DNA from: Stenopsyche tienmushanensis
Lineage: Eukaryota > Arthropoda > Insecta > Trichoptera > Stenopsychidae
Direction of reading: 5' to 3'
NCBI GenBank assembly: GCA_008973525.1
Contig: WACJ01000273.1
Span: 402,569-466,568, forward strand
DNA length: 64,000 bases
The notes below the pieces were generated by a model, which was not told where the DNA came from, searched no databases, and saw only the letters and a list, made by a program, of their open reading frames with translations. Position numbers and translations under genes: made by a program. This document shows, in pieces, positions 22,420 to 33,899 of this stretch (the stretch's first letter is position 1; each line of letters begins with the position of its first letter).

Positions 22420-22665
22420 GAACCCTTCTTGGAGCGGATGATGACTAGGGATGCAAAGTGGATTACCTATGAAAACATCGTAAGAAAAAGTGCATATTGT
22501 GAATCCAGAAAACTAAAATGCTATGTGTATGGTGGGACATTCGAAGACCAATACATTTTGAACTGTTGAAACCGAACGAAAAGCTAAATTCGGAGAGGTA
22601 TTGTCAGCAATTGGATCATTTAAAAACAGCACAAGGTGTCGTACAAAAACTGGTACAAATTGTTC
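22420..22665 (+). pseudogene. Decayed mariner transposase catalytic fragment
   Basis: ERMMTRDAKWITYENIVRK, then in another frame CVWWDIRRPIHFELLKPNEK and LNSERYCQQLDHLKTA. These are consecutive mariner blocks (TGDEKWI.Y.N..RK; C.WWD..G.IHFELL; Y..QLDRLK). One frameshift separates them. The DNARPH block is absent, because the sequence changes to another family at about 22670. Confidence 0.8.
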
Positions 22666-22741
22666 GCCTCTAGCTCCGAAAATGCCGCAAAATTCCGTAA
22701 AAGAAAACGGAATAGCCACGGACAAAGCCTATGCGTTCAAC

Positions 22742-22788
22742 TGGTCCGCTTTTCAGACCGCTGACATGACGAACGAGCGCCTCGCGAT
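22742..22788. repeat. Hairpin block GGTCCG-CTTTT-CAGACC, copy 3
   Basis: Near-perfect match to the block at 4222-4268, with one arm mismatch. It lies just between a mariner piece (left) and an IS630-type helix-turn-helix piece (right). Confidence 0.5.
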
Positions 22789-22836
22789 CGGACGTCATGC
22801 CCAAACATATCTAGAGTACAACTATCATTACAAAAC

Positions 22837-22960
22837 GATGTTACAGCCATGTCTTATGGCTATTTATGGAGGATTTTACATAAATATTTGGATTTATACG
22901 CCTATAAAATTCAATCAACCCAGGAATTGAAAGAAAGACACATCGTCGGTAAAACCGTTA
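22837..22960 (+). pseudogene. IS630/mariner-type helix-turn-helix scrap
   Basis: The frame from 22849 reads YLWRILHKYLDLYAYKIQST then QELKERH, closely matching the WRILHKDL.L..YKIQLTQELK motif of IS630-type transposases. Only this motif is kept. Confidence 0.7.
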
Positions 22961-23049
22961 TTATTCCCAGAACGGCTCATGTTTGGATCCTAACATTTAT
23001 ATCAATTCGGTTACGGTTTTTGTTCCGTGAAAAATATGTTCCAATATGA

Positions 23050-24280
23050 AAAGCAAAGAAATGGAACATCTTTGATATGTGATCCATATTTATGATCATG
23101 GCTATTTAAATCAGCAAGATATTTTATAGCGTGTGAATATTGGGGCGAAATAATTATTTTATCAACCACTGGACTATGGAGTTAATCAAATTCTTTGTTT
23201 GGCTTTGTATTGAATATTAATATTAGCCAGAAATCGGGATGATTCCATCAAAGCCAGGAGCTTGGGTGCATTTTACCCACAGCCAGACATTACGACCGAG
23301 AATTATTCATCTTCTTATAAATTTGGAAATAATAACATATCTAACCTTAATGCCATCCAGTTCAAAGAGAATAATATCAGTTTCTAAGAAGTGTGGATAA
23401 AGACAGACGCTGAAAAACAACCGCGTCGAGATCAAATCAAATAAAAGCCTACGTCTCGAATTGAAACAGGCACAATCGAATGCTGATATATTTTATTTTA
23501 TGACAAAATTTATGAAATTTAATATTGTGGCTCGACTACCGTACGATATTGCCGCAGGATCGGCACAAAAAATACGTATTTGTTATGCATTAAGATCTGC
23601 TTTGTGTCGATCGTCACGATGATAATCCAAAATGGAAACCACAGGTGGACCACGAACGAGCATACGTCACAATCACGATCTATTCTCGGCTGGGTATGAA
23701 TCGAAGATCAAAAAGGAGGCACTCCACGAGTGGAATGTTTGGTTTGCAAAGTGAGTCTCCAGAGCAGCAGAGGGTGGTGGCTAATCTGTCCTGGAGCGTG
23801 CGGCACACGCGTCGGCTGGGGAAGCACGATAACCCACAAGTGAACACTACCTTCTACAATTACTTAGCCGAACAATGCTAGCTTACATCTCGCACTATCA
23901 AATTGGATAGATCAGACCTGCTTCGTCGTGGGGAGCGAGCGCATGCCGGCTAAATCATTTGCTAAAATCTCCAAGGATTAATAATCCCCTTCTTTAATGT
24001 GACACGGAAGCGAATTATTCCAATTCTGGAACGTAAAAATGTCACACAAAGCGGGCAAAACGAAAAAATTACTATGCCAAATAAAAAAGATTGCGACTTA
24101 ATATCATAAGCCGAGTGAAACAAGACGGTTTTCAAATGGAGCGTGGATAATTTCATATATTTTTTTAGTTTACATGAATGTTGTTTCAGCTATATCTAAT
24201 CATCTATAGATGATTAATATGCTGATTTTAAGAAAAAAACAATCTCCCACACAAAAAAAAAATGATATTGCGAGAGTGAT
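23050..24280. other. Non-coding stretch
   Basis: No gene recognised. The 78-codon frame at 23645-23881 has no motif. GGATTA-A-TAATCC at 23975-23987 is listed separately. Confidence 0.3.
23975..23987. promoter_or_regulatory. Inverted pair of K50-homeodomain sites (GGATTAATAATCC)
   Basis: Two TAATCC half-sites, the preferred word of Otd/Bicoid-type K50 homeodomains, in inverted orientation one base apart. A single 13-base match in 64 kb has little statistical weight. It lies about 16 kb beyond the oc 3' end. Confidence 0.2.
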
Positions 24281-24284
24281 TCTA

Positions 24285-24420
24285 ATATAACCTGGAATTT
24301 TGCTGTACAGATACAGATGAATTCAAATGGAATGTCTTATTTTTCTACATTTATTTTCTTCATTAAAAATAGGTTTATTTCATCGAATAGAAAGTTTCTT
24401 GATCCCGTCACTTCTCAGTC
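24285..24420 (+). mobile_element. Inverted-repeat element with TTTTGCTGTACA ends, partial copy
   Basis: ATTCTAATATAACCTGGAAT and TTTTGCTGTACAGAT, then AGAAAGTTTCTTGATCCCGT, both shared with 42605-42960. Only one terminal repeat is evident here. Confidence 0.5.
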
Positions 24421-24904
24421 CTGGCATTCAAAGCAACATCTTCGAAGAAATGCGGCCAAATTATTCCATTTGCCCTAAATGCACACCAAACAGTAACTTT
24501 TTTGGGTGTAGACCAGACTATACAATCTGGTGGGATGAAATTTCATTCATAGATCGATACTACATAATCTGATATATGCTGAAAAGTATCTAAAATACGT
24601 CTCAACCGTTTAAGACATTGATTTTATGCATAATAGGAAAATTTGAAAAACACGTGAAATTAAAAAAAGATTGTCATGAAATAAAAATCGATTTTTAAGC
24701 AATTATCGCGTTTGAAACTATTACAAACCAAATAACAAATTTTAACGATCAATAAAAAACAGCAAAAAGATTATAGCTCTGTTCCCAGACCGTCAAATTC
24801 TGATTCCGATGAAGAAGTTTGGGTCCCTGTAAATACAACACAAACCATCAGGGTCTTACCATTAATTATGATTAAGTGTCGCTATGATTTGAATCTCAGT
24901 TAAT

Positions 24905-25690
24905 ATGTTTTACTTAAAAGTAACAAAATGGCGTCGATTTGAAAAAAGTTTTTTTAAAAAAACACTTTTTTGAGAGTATTTTTTAATGTAAAACATTTTG
25001 ATCTGATTTTAGCTTGAATCATTGCTATACATATTTAAAATAAGTCTGTAAAATCTTAAACCAATCATCTGTTGGTTTTTTAGATTTTAGATCCATAAAA
25101 CAATCCTTCAGCTACTTCAACCTTGTGATCTGGCTTCTTTATCTGCAAACAAGCCCAAAATCTTCGTTAAAAGTGCATATGTCGCGATTTCTAGTATTTA
25201 ATCGCCACAAAAGTGTTTCGATACCAGATATTATACACAGTCGTTGAATCTTTTCAGTCAATCATCAGACGGATCAGATAAATGCGTCTTAAAATTTGCT
25301 GAATTTTCTCGTTGAAAGCAGGATGATGTTTGTACAAATATGACAATGTTGTAGTTACATGTCTACTCTATCTACACCTTCTAGAAAATGCTAATTCAAA
25401 TTTTGTGATAGTATGTGTTTCAAATAACTTTCTTATATTTTGAATTGAATCAGAACATAGGCTTATAGCTAAGCCATAATAAGTAGATACATTTTTCGTT
25501 AATTTATTAATTAGCTGTACGGTTTTCAAAGCACTTTGTACAGAACTTTTTCTTGTTGAGCCCTTATTTTTTTTTAATCTGTGTAACTTATTTTTAAGTT
25601 TCACTACGTTTAAAATACATTCTCGTATTGTTACAATAAAATCATTGAATTTTGCGTGCAAATTGAATGGAGCGATCGCTTCGAACGCAT
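24905..25690 (-). pseudogene. Mutator-like transposase-domain gene remnant, copy 2
   Basis: The 97-codon minus frame (complement 25661..25368) includes KLKNKLHRLKKNKG then STYYGLAISLCSDSIQNIRK, matching the LTIYYGLAIR...I..M.KA.W motif that precedes the NESFN block in Mutator-like transposase-domain proteins. Near 25130-25085 VEVAEGLLYGSKI and a stop match the C-terminus. The two copies share flanking phrases such as CCATAAAACAATCCTTCAGC and are direct repeats about 3.5 kb apart. Confidence 0.65.
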
Positions 25691-26292
25691 TACGCGAATT
25701 AGCTGTAAAACATTAAAATAATCCGAATTTCTTCACCAAAACTTCTGAAGACATTATTAAAAACCTATACTTTCGAAAAATGAAATTTAATATTTTTTTT
25801 TGACGTAGTGAGATGACATCTTTAACCCTTCTGTCAATATAATGGTTTGGGCGGAACTTTTTGCTTTTGCGATGAGTTTTTTTTAAGAGTAGCTATATAT
25901 AAATCTGTGTTTCGAGAAAAAATAACCTTTCTTTTTTTAACATACCCATTTTTTTTATAGAATTTGTATGAAAAATCATATTTTTAGGAATCCTTATACA
26001 TCATATGTTTGGAAAAACCTGTATTTAGTATGATAATTTTCTTTTACCTATGCCGCGGAAAATGTTTTTGCACCCTATGTCTGTAAAAACCAGATGGTAG
26101 GTCATTGATTTAGGAAATGGATATCTTTGTAAAGGTATCCTGTATACTAGAAAAGAAGAAGGAGGCCAGTGAGCAGTCAATTTGGTTAAAAAGTACTGGG
26201 ATTAACTGGCAAGTACAAAGGGATGGACGATTATCCGCCGGAATAAAATGTATTCCGAAAAAAATGATGCCAAAACGTCGACGTCCAATATA

Positions 26293-26697
26293 CACTCATC
26301 CCTCGATTTACGCGGTAGATACGTTCTTCAGAAACGCGCGTAAATAAAAACCGCGTAAAAAAGGCAAACAATTCATACAAAAATAAAAGATAATTTCCAT
26401 CATATAAAAACGCACGAGATTGAAAGCACGTTTCGTGTTTGGATCAATTTTGAACATAGCGTCATCTAAATTTTTTGTAGTGAATATTGACTGTTTGTAA
26501 GATTCATCTTCACTTACATAATCCGTTTCGGGTACTAAAATAAGGCTAACTAATTCCTCTTCGATTATAACGTCATCGGTAAATAGTTTTTCGATACCTT
26601 TACATTAGAAAACACAACAAAATAAAAACATTTTTTTTTTTACCGCGTTAAAGTGAAACTGCGCAAAAAAAGTACCGCGTAAATCGGGAGATGATTG
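26293..26697. mobile_element. pogo/Tigger-like DNA element with TA target duplication
   Basis: Left end CACTCATCCCTCGATTTACGCGG and right end CCGCGTAAATCGGGAGATGATTG are about 23-base inverted repeats with three mismatches, each flanked by TA (26291-26292, 26698-26699). This resembles pogo/Tigger ends. Its 405 bases are too few for a full transposase. Confidence 0.75.
26345..26600 (-). pseudogene. Possible transposase C-terminal tail inside the pogo-like element
   Basis: The minus strand stays open for about 80 codons: TDDVIIEEELVSLILVPETD, then YVSEDESYKQSIFTTKNLDD. The acidic composition resembles the C-terminal tail of pogo/Tigger transposases, but no catalytic motif is present. The assignment rests mostly on the surrounding inverted repeats. 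Confidence 0.4.
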
Positions 26698-26699
26698 TA

Positions 26700-28780
26700 T
26701 TAATCCAAATTTGGATTTGAAATAAGCCAGTTTGTCAACTGCATATCTAGGCATTTTAAACATGCCATAAAAGCGTCAATAAGTGATTTGTATTGTGTTG
26801 AATTTTAATTTTTTTTCATCCATTTCCATACAAAATATATGAGGATCCAGCCAGACCATTTTCATTGACAGAAGGGTTAATAAAAGGTCTATCGACAGTG
26901 ATGGTGTCTGATAAATAAAGATGTTTAAATTGCATTAACTTTTTGATGTGAGCCGTCGATACGAGGACAATCCTGAAAATATTTGTAAATAAATATATAT
27001 ATAGAGGACGATGGCTCTCTTGTTTTTCAAGTGCACCAGTTCATTAAGTGCGGCGCGTGCTGGAAAATAGCGACACGTGTCGGCCCCTTTGTTTTCCAAT
27101 AACAATGCTAAAAGCACATTTATTTTTGTCTTCTTATTTCGTTTATCTTTCCTTTTTAATTTTCTATTCATTATTATTTGTAAACGAGAAAACGTAAGCT
27201 CGCCCGGAGGGGATTGCCCGTGAGATTCGTCCGCATCTCGTGTGAATTTCGATCGATATGGCAACTCAAAGGGATACAAATTTAGATCATAAAGCATTTC
27301 GACGCCGAGGAATCGATGAGAGATCGACAAAGGCAACTAGTTTTGTCAAAAGACTTCATCTTTTTTTTGCACCATCCTATATTTGTTAAGTTCACAGACA
27401 GACAGGAAGTTCGCTCGTCCGACAATGAAAATGTGAATCATAAATAAACGGACAGTATCAATGTACGAAAAAATCTCTTGTATGGCGCATCACTTTATTC
27501 CGGATTCCTCCGACAATGGAACTTTTTTAGAGGCCAACAAAAGGGAGATTACAAAGTGTAGGAAGTTATATTTTATAGAGACTCGGTTCTGTCACGGCAG
27601 AGGATCCAAATCGGAAATTACCAAAGCATGCTGCTTATTTTCTTGGCTTTTACATCGAAATTCATACGGGCACGCTTGAATTTGACCATTTATTTCGGCG
27701 CGTTTTTAATACGATAATCCCGAATATTGAGGTTGTGATATGCAAACGAGCGACCTTATCCTTTTGACGTCGACGAGTGGATTCTTTGATGTTATTTTCA
27801 TTCTTTATGGAAGAAAGGAACTTTTGATTTTATAAAAGTAACCCCGAAAACCGGATGTGCTCCTTAGGAAAAGAATTTAAATCGGTCGTATAAAAAAGTG
27901 CATAAAACCAGTAGCCGGATGAAGTTAATACCTTCATAATTTAGGCCATGCGAGCTTATTTTACGGTCATTCTGACCTTCCCTTTCTTTTGTTGTGCTTT
28001 TTTTTTGAGAAGTCGAATGGCAATAACGAACATACCCCGAAGAGAATTCTATCTAGTTTCGCTAAAGATGTATTCAATTAGCACTGGGGTAACAACCGGC
28101 AAATTCTTTCCATCGACCCCCGCTTTCTACACCCCCGGGGAATTTTGCGCATTGATTTGTTTCTAATGTAGGAACTCCCCCGACAATATTATCGGTATTA
28201 AAGTCCCTTTCAGTTTGCAAAACCATATAATGAATTACTAATGAAATTGTAACATGATACTTGGTCGGAGGAAGAGGGTGCCCTCGAAATAGAACAACGG
28301 GTGGATGTTCAATCTGCCGACCTACTCGTTTCATTCAAAATGACGTGTTGCTACTATTTTGGGTACCGAATTACATTTATTTTGATTAATTCACAACAAA
28401 CCATAAGCTTCTCACGATGAATAGTACAGAATAATTTTGATTTGAGGCACAACTTCAAGTTTCAAATGTAATATCAAGAAAGTTAAGCATGAAACAAATA
28501 TCATTTTATTTCCTAATAATAACGAGTGCGATCTTCATCTAGTTGACGTTGATGATGTAAACTTTCAAGCTTAAAACAAACAAATAAAATGAACTTAAGT
28601 TGTAAAACATGGTCAGTTAAACTTCTGACCTTTCAATGCTATTTACCTTTCATATAAAATTCAAGCTTTAGAGCTTAGTACGGAAACTTTGACGTACGTA
28701 CTGAAGTACTAAGAGTGTCAGAATGTGCATTCAATATTTGTTGAATTTGATTACAAATCGAGACGTCTATATTTCGATTT
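26700..28780. other. Non-coding stretch
   Basis: No gene recognised. The 133-codon minus frame at 26935-27336 has no recognisable domain and unusual composition (a run of Tyr/Ile from a TA repeat). Confidence 0.3.
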
Positions 28781-28990
28781 TAACCCTTTCCATTCGTATG
28801 TTTTTTTTTAGACTAGGGATAGATATTAGTTTCTATTTAATTTCGCGCGTTTTTCAGGTTTCATACTCGAAAATTAAAATTAAATGATAACTAAAAAAAT
28901 AATAATGAATAGAACATAATACATATTTTCCCAAGTATGAAATAAGAATAAATCTTTTCGAGGTGTTGATTTTCGATATCTCAGATTTGC
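28780..28990 (+). mobile_element. TTAA miniature element, copy 3 (forward)
   Basis: Starts TTAACCCTTTCCATTCGTAT and has the core at 28844-28880. The far end is unclear. Confidence 0.65.
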
Positions 28991-29149
28991 TTATTAAATC
29001 ACAGAGTAAAATAATGACAATTACCATATTTCCTGCGTATAATATCAAATGTATCACTGTAATTAATGTAATTTAACAAATAGCGAGAATATTTTATTGT
29101 ATCAAATGCCATAAAATATGCTTTTAATTATACAAAAACTTGAGTTATT

Positions 29150-29570
29150 TGTTAGTTCCTATTTCAAATTTTAAAATATAATTTTATTTTCACAAAATGG
29201 CAAATGTTTTTTTAAAAAAAGTAATTTTTTGGTTTTATTTTTTTAAATAGTTAAAAATATTTTTTTTTTTTACATAAATTTGGTAAAAGCGATAGAGGGT
29301 TATATAAATAAAGTTTGTACCAAATTTAAAGTAAATCGATTGATTAGAACTTGAGATATAGTGACAATCGTGTTGAAAAAAAGTATTTTTGAGAAAAACG
29401 CGTTTAAAGATTTCATTCTGATCATTGCCGCTTCACTAACATAGCTATAGCTCAAAAAATAATTAGAATATAGGAAATACCTTTAAAATATATGTTTCTA
29501 AAAGTCTAAACTTTGAAAATATGCAAAATAAAAACATTTTTTTTCGAAATTCTAGAATTAAGTACATCGT
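29150..29570. repeat. Dispersed repeat, probable non-coding part of a Mutator-like element
   Basis: Aligns over most of its length with 57380-57720, including TACCAAATTTAAAGTAAATC, GACAATCGTGTTGAAAAAA and CTAAAAGTCTAAA. It shares GAGAAAAACGCGTTTAAAG and TTTTTTTTCGAAATTCTA with 21530-21600, which links it to the Mutator-like remnant there. Confidence 0.5.
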
Positions 29571-29755
29571 ACATTGTTTATCCTTTTGTAGACAGACCAA
29601 TTCTCATATTTGCATTCCCGGATGTTTTTAAAGATAAAATTTGAGTTTTTTAAAAGATGGACCGTTTGATCGTTGCGCCAGCGAGGGTGAAAAATTATAA
29701 AACGGTAGCAGCGGTTTGGGGTGGCGGAAGACGCTTTGCGCGGAAGCGACGCGTG

Positions 29756-29763
29756 TGACGTCA
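29756..29763. promoter_or_regulatory. Perfect CRE palindrome TGACGTCA
   Basis: Lies at the edge of a GC-rich patch (29690-29765) with a GCGGAAGCG ETS-like word. A second TGACGTCA is at 35232-35239. Chance occurrence is possible. Confidence 0.2.
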
Positions 29764-29863
29764 TTTCGGACCCTTTGTGCTACAAATTGTAAAATTCGAT
29801 TTTTGCAAATCCCCTGATTGACGATTTTACAAATCCTGCGATTCGATTAGCGGCGTGGACTCT

Positions 29864-30260
29864 TTAATTTATTGGATTGCGCGATTCCGCTGCTAATAGC
29901 CATTGCACGGTCGCGTTATCTCCACAAAAACGAGGACTGATTGAAATATTCAAAGGAGCTCCTCGCCGCTTATTATTGCACAATGTGAAGGAGTGGTATT
30001 GGATCGCAAAGGGGGTGAGAAGAGGCATTAGAAACATGCCCTCGACAAACAATCGTCGGGTTGATTGCTGGGTGAATTCCTTCGCAGATGGCGCCTTCTC
30101 TGAAGGTCCGCCACTAGAGAACCAACGCAGGCGTAAACTCATCGATTTACAGTCAAGTGGAAGCAATACTTCCATTATATCCGCAACCATAGGGGAGACC
30201 CTCCATCGATATACATTCTCCACCTTGACTTCCATCATAATCATCATCAGCTACAACTAG
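29864..30260. other. Overlapping antisense open frames of 127 codons
   Basis: Plus 29877-30260 and minus 30247-29864 are both open across nearly the same 384 bases. Neither translation shows a domain I recognise. The stretch is GC-richer than its surroundings, which by itself lowers stop frequency. It could be an unrecognised exon, a conserved element or chance. Confidence 0.25.
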
Positions 30261-30663
30261 ATCGAGGATTACATCTTACAAACTCTTCACAAAATGATTT
30301 TCTCTTTTGGTATTATTAAATAATACCAAAAAAATCTCTAATAATATCCTTATAGCAGCTCAGTAAACCCGAAGATTGAATATTTCTGAAATGTGAAGTG
30401 AAAATCGTTAATTGTCACGTATTTTTGTAGATCTGTTATTAAGTATGATGGCCGTAAAAGTTACATTGTATGAAGATTAAAATTTAGTTTCTACGCAATC
30501 GAGCGTGAAATGCTTTCGAAAATTGACAGTCAATTGATCCCCAAATGTTATAGACCGTGAAGATGTATCAATACGAAGTTAGCCTCAGAAATATCCGATC
30601 TAACAAAGAAAAATGGAGAAAAATATCTTTATTTCTCAAAATTATCTCTTACATATTACTATT

Positions 30664-30960
30664 AGTCTATTGTTTTGACTGCTCCTTTATCTCAGGTGTG
30701 GAATGATAGATCCTTGTTGCAACAACTCGGCTTTATTGCTGTAAAACATCGCCAAACTTCGATTAAAACATCCGCTGTTTTTGTCCCACTATGAGCAAAC
30801 GCGGTACCCATCTTGCACACAGCTTTCTCACGTGCAAATTTTCAGTTAATATGCCATGAATGATACTTTTTAAAATGCCCATTATTATTTCCATGGCTTG
30901 GCGCTGTGTAGGTCCAGTAATTCGCCAGATTAATAGCAACATCTTCTGTCTCTCTTTAGG
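30664..30960 (-). pseudogene. Decayed mariner transposase fragment
   Basis: On the minus strand: MEIIMGILKSIIHGILTENL, then HVRKLCARWVPRLLIVGQKQ, a frame break, and finally ATRIYHSTPEIKEQSKQ. These match mariner helix-turn-helix, WVPRLL linker and W.HHYTPE.KQQSKQ blocks in the right order. It resembles the copy at 4349-4760. Confidence 0.75.
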
Positions 30961-31540
30961 CACAATGTGTCAATTTAACAGCGCCATCATCTGTGGCGTT
31001 GCGGACATATTGCGTCTAAAGGAACGACATCGATCGCTTCTTGCACATGCACCGTTGACGGTTTAAGCGGTGACGTGCAGGAGGTGGGAGTCGAGAGAAG
31101 TCATTGGAATAGCCTTGACTGCGGGAGGACGTCCTTCCGGTGGTCAATATTTTACTGTTGTAAACGAACGAGTAGATTTCCCCAGAGTAGAATCTAGCTC
31201 GGATTTGATATTTCCAAATAAAAGTGTTATATTGCTGTACAAATTTATTGAAACATTCACTATTAATGGCAGCCAAACAAATACTAAACAACGTAGTGTC
31301 TTAAACATTTGAATTTTAAGCTTTATAAAATAGATACTATCTATCACATGGTTTTTTTTTATATAGCAACAATCATTTTATACGACAGATCGGATAATTC
31401 TGATATTATATTTAGAGTTGCGTGAATATGTAAATATATCAATTTTTAAGAATCCATTCGTTATCGAACATTAATAATGTGTTTTTATATATTTATAAAT
31501 GACTTTTAGCAGTTCCTCTTTATTGTCAGATGGACACATA

Positions 31541-31701
31541 TTAACCCTTTCCGCTCGTATTTTTATTTACGATAGAAATTTCTCTTAGTTATTTTCGCGC
31601 GTTTTTCAGGTTTCATACTCGAAATTTAAAATTTCAACATACGATTGGAAGTCGAAACCCATTTGGCGACATAATGTCGACTTACAAACGGAAATGATTA
31701 A
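31541..31701 (+). mobile_element. TTAA miniature element, copy 4 (forward, both ends present)
   Basis: 161 bases from TTAACCCTTTCCGCTCGTAT to TTACAAACGGAAATGATTAA. Core at 31595-31632. The inner right side has GTCGAAACCCATTTGGCGAC then ATAATGTCG, shared with copy 6. Confidence 0.75.
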
Positions 31702-33676
31702 TTTGACGTACAGAAAGCATATTTTTATCCACATATACATTTTTATTTTCACATTTTTTGCACTTACTTGTTGATTTTTTTACTATTTTTATTAAATTGA
31801 GTGATTCCCAAAATTACCAAAAACAATGTTTAAAGACGCGCGCAAAGTTTACCCGTACGTAATGTGTTAACATTTGAACGCAATATTTTTATACGATCCC
31901 ATTTGACCCAAACGAGTGCACATTTTCATTTCACAAAAAATTCACTGTTATGATTGATATAATATATCTTCAGGCAAACACTGTCAATTGTGTTTGTTGA
32001 GGCTTCTTGAATATCTTCTCATCCGTGAATACAATGTTCAAGAGGGCGCAAATGTTTCAGTGCCTTTTCAATGCGTACTTTAACTAACTAAACTAGTTGT
32101 GGTGTGATACACAATCGTTTTTCAAGCTCAGATGATTGAACACTGACACCGATACTTTGCAGCTAAATTAAATTTTCTTTAGCTTTCGATTTGATAACTG
32201 CAATGGTCTAAATTCAGTAACAAAAATAGTTATTTTTCCGTAGGTTATTCTGATGAAAAGCTCATTTTTCGAGGATGTTTCCGTCAGTTTGATGCAATAA
32301 GGAGTGACTGAAAGTTTCAGCGTTATCGACCGAGGCTTCTCTTGTGAGCATGTGGAAAGTTTGAAAGTCAGCCTCGTGTGTGTGTAACGTAAGGGTGCAG
32401 TACGCAGTCGTATTGAGAGGCCCGCTGTGAACTTTATTGCCTTTTCAAGCCGCATATGAACTGCTCCCACTTTAAAAACCCATTATTGTTGTTATTTGCG
32501 GCTTATGACACTCGTCGAGCTTTATTACAAATCTTAGTGTTCCAGGCCGGCGCAACCCGGACGGATTCGCTTCTGGGACGCAAAAATGACCCGCCATCTG
32601 GTCAATTTTGAAAATCCCCCACGAATTTATGCATGGGCGGTTTTCGATGGCTTTTCGGCGGGGATGTTATTAATTTCGACTGCGGCTTAGATTTGCCAAG
32701 CCCAGCTATGAATATGAACCAATCTGTACTACCCCAAAGACTCTTTTAGCATCTTATTGACTGCTTTTTTTGTTTACATTTAACTTAAAGGAAATATATA
32801 TTGGGCTTAAATTCTTTCAAAGGAAATATCTTTGATACAATTGTAAATATAATATAAATTAACATTATTTACTATACATTTGTATGTAATTTTGTCTATA
32901 ATTATCAAGTAATTACTTGTTTTTTTTATTATTGTATGCATAGCACAATATTTTTGAATTTTAGCTCATATGAAATAATATTATTCAGTAAAATCATGTG
33001 TTTTTGCTTTAATTGCTCCAATATCCAATAAACCAATATTGATTTTTTTTAAAGATTATTCTTTGAATCAACATGTTTTCTGAACTAATTCATAAGAATC
33101 TTCAATGCCCTAAATAATAATGTTGTTAAGTGTTATTGTCCTGTTAATCATACTATCGCAACCTTTTTGGAACTATGAACTATTTTGAAAATTGGAAAAT
33201 ACTAAATGATGATAATTGTGCTTTGTGTTTTAAAAGTGTTTTTGTACGCGTTTGAATTGTTAGCAAGACATTGATTCCTTACCTAAGATATTTCTATAGG
33301 AATGGACGCTCTAGGAGGATGAATTGTATATATAAAAAAATAATTTTATACTAAATTCGATATTAATACAACCACCTGTTAATACATTAGGCTAAATTTT
33401 CAATTTCTAATGCAAAATATTATTAAAAATATCACCGTGTCGATAAATTTGGACGATTAGGAATCTTGCAACTCGAAACAGGTTTGCTCCGATATAAATC
33501 AAGACCACCTACGTGCGAATGATTTGCAACTATAAATATATTATTGAATGATGAAAACGTAACTCTTGATTATAAATTTCTACATATCCAATTTCGAAAA
33601 TAAATTCTTCTCGCTTAAAATAAAAATAGGACGATTTGTCCTATTATAATCTCTGATCACTAGAATATTGCAAAAT
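31702..33676. other. Non-coding stretch
   Basis: No gene recognised. 32510-32720 is less AT-rich, with blocks such as TTTATGCATGGGCGG, and could be a regulatory element. The rest is AT-rich. Confidence 0.3.
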
Positions 33677-33895
33677 TTAAGCCTATCCACTCGTATGTCG
33701 ATATTATGTTGCCATTTATTATATAATTTGTACAAGTTTGTAAAGTTGTTTTTGAAATTACTCAGATTAAAATGTTTGAAAAAAGCTGTATTATTTCTAA
33801 AATAATAAATGAGTGTCTTATTCATCGTTTGAAAAACGTTTCATTTCAATTTTAAATTTCGAGCATGAAACCTGAAAAACGCGCGAAAATAAAAT
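33677..33895 (-). mobile_element. TTAA miniature element, copy 5 (reverse)
   Basis: Begins TTAAGCCTATCCACTCGTAT then GTCGATATTATGTTGCC, with the reversed core at 33850-33890. The second terminus is not seen. Confidence 0.65.
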
Positions 33896-33899
33896 TCCG

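Noticed and set aside
29756..29763. TGACGTCA as proof of a promoter
   Set aside because: An 8-base palindrome can occur by chance in 64 kb; a second copy at 35232 shows this.
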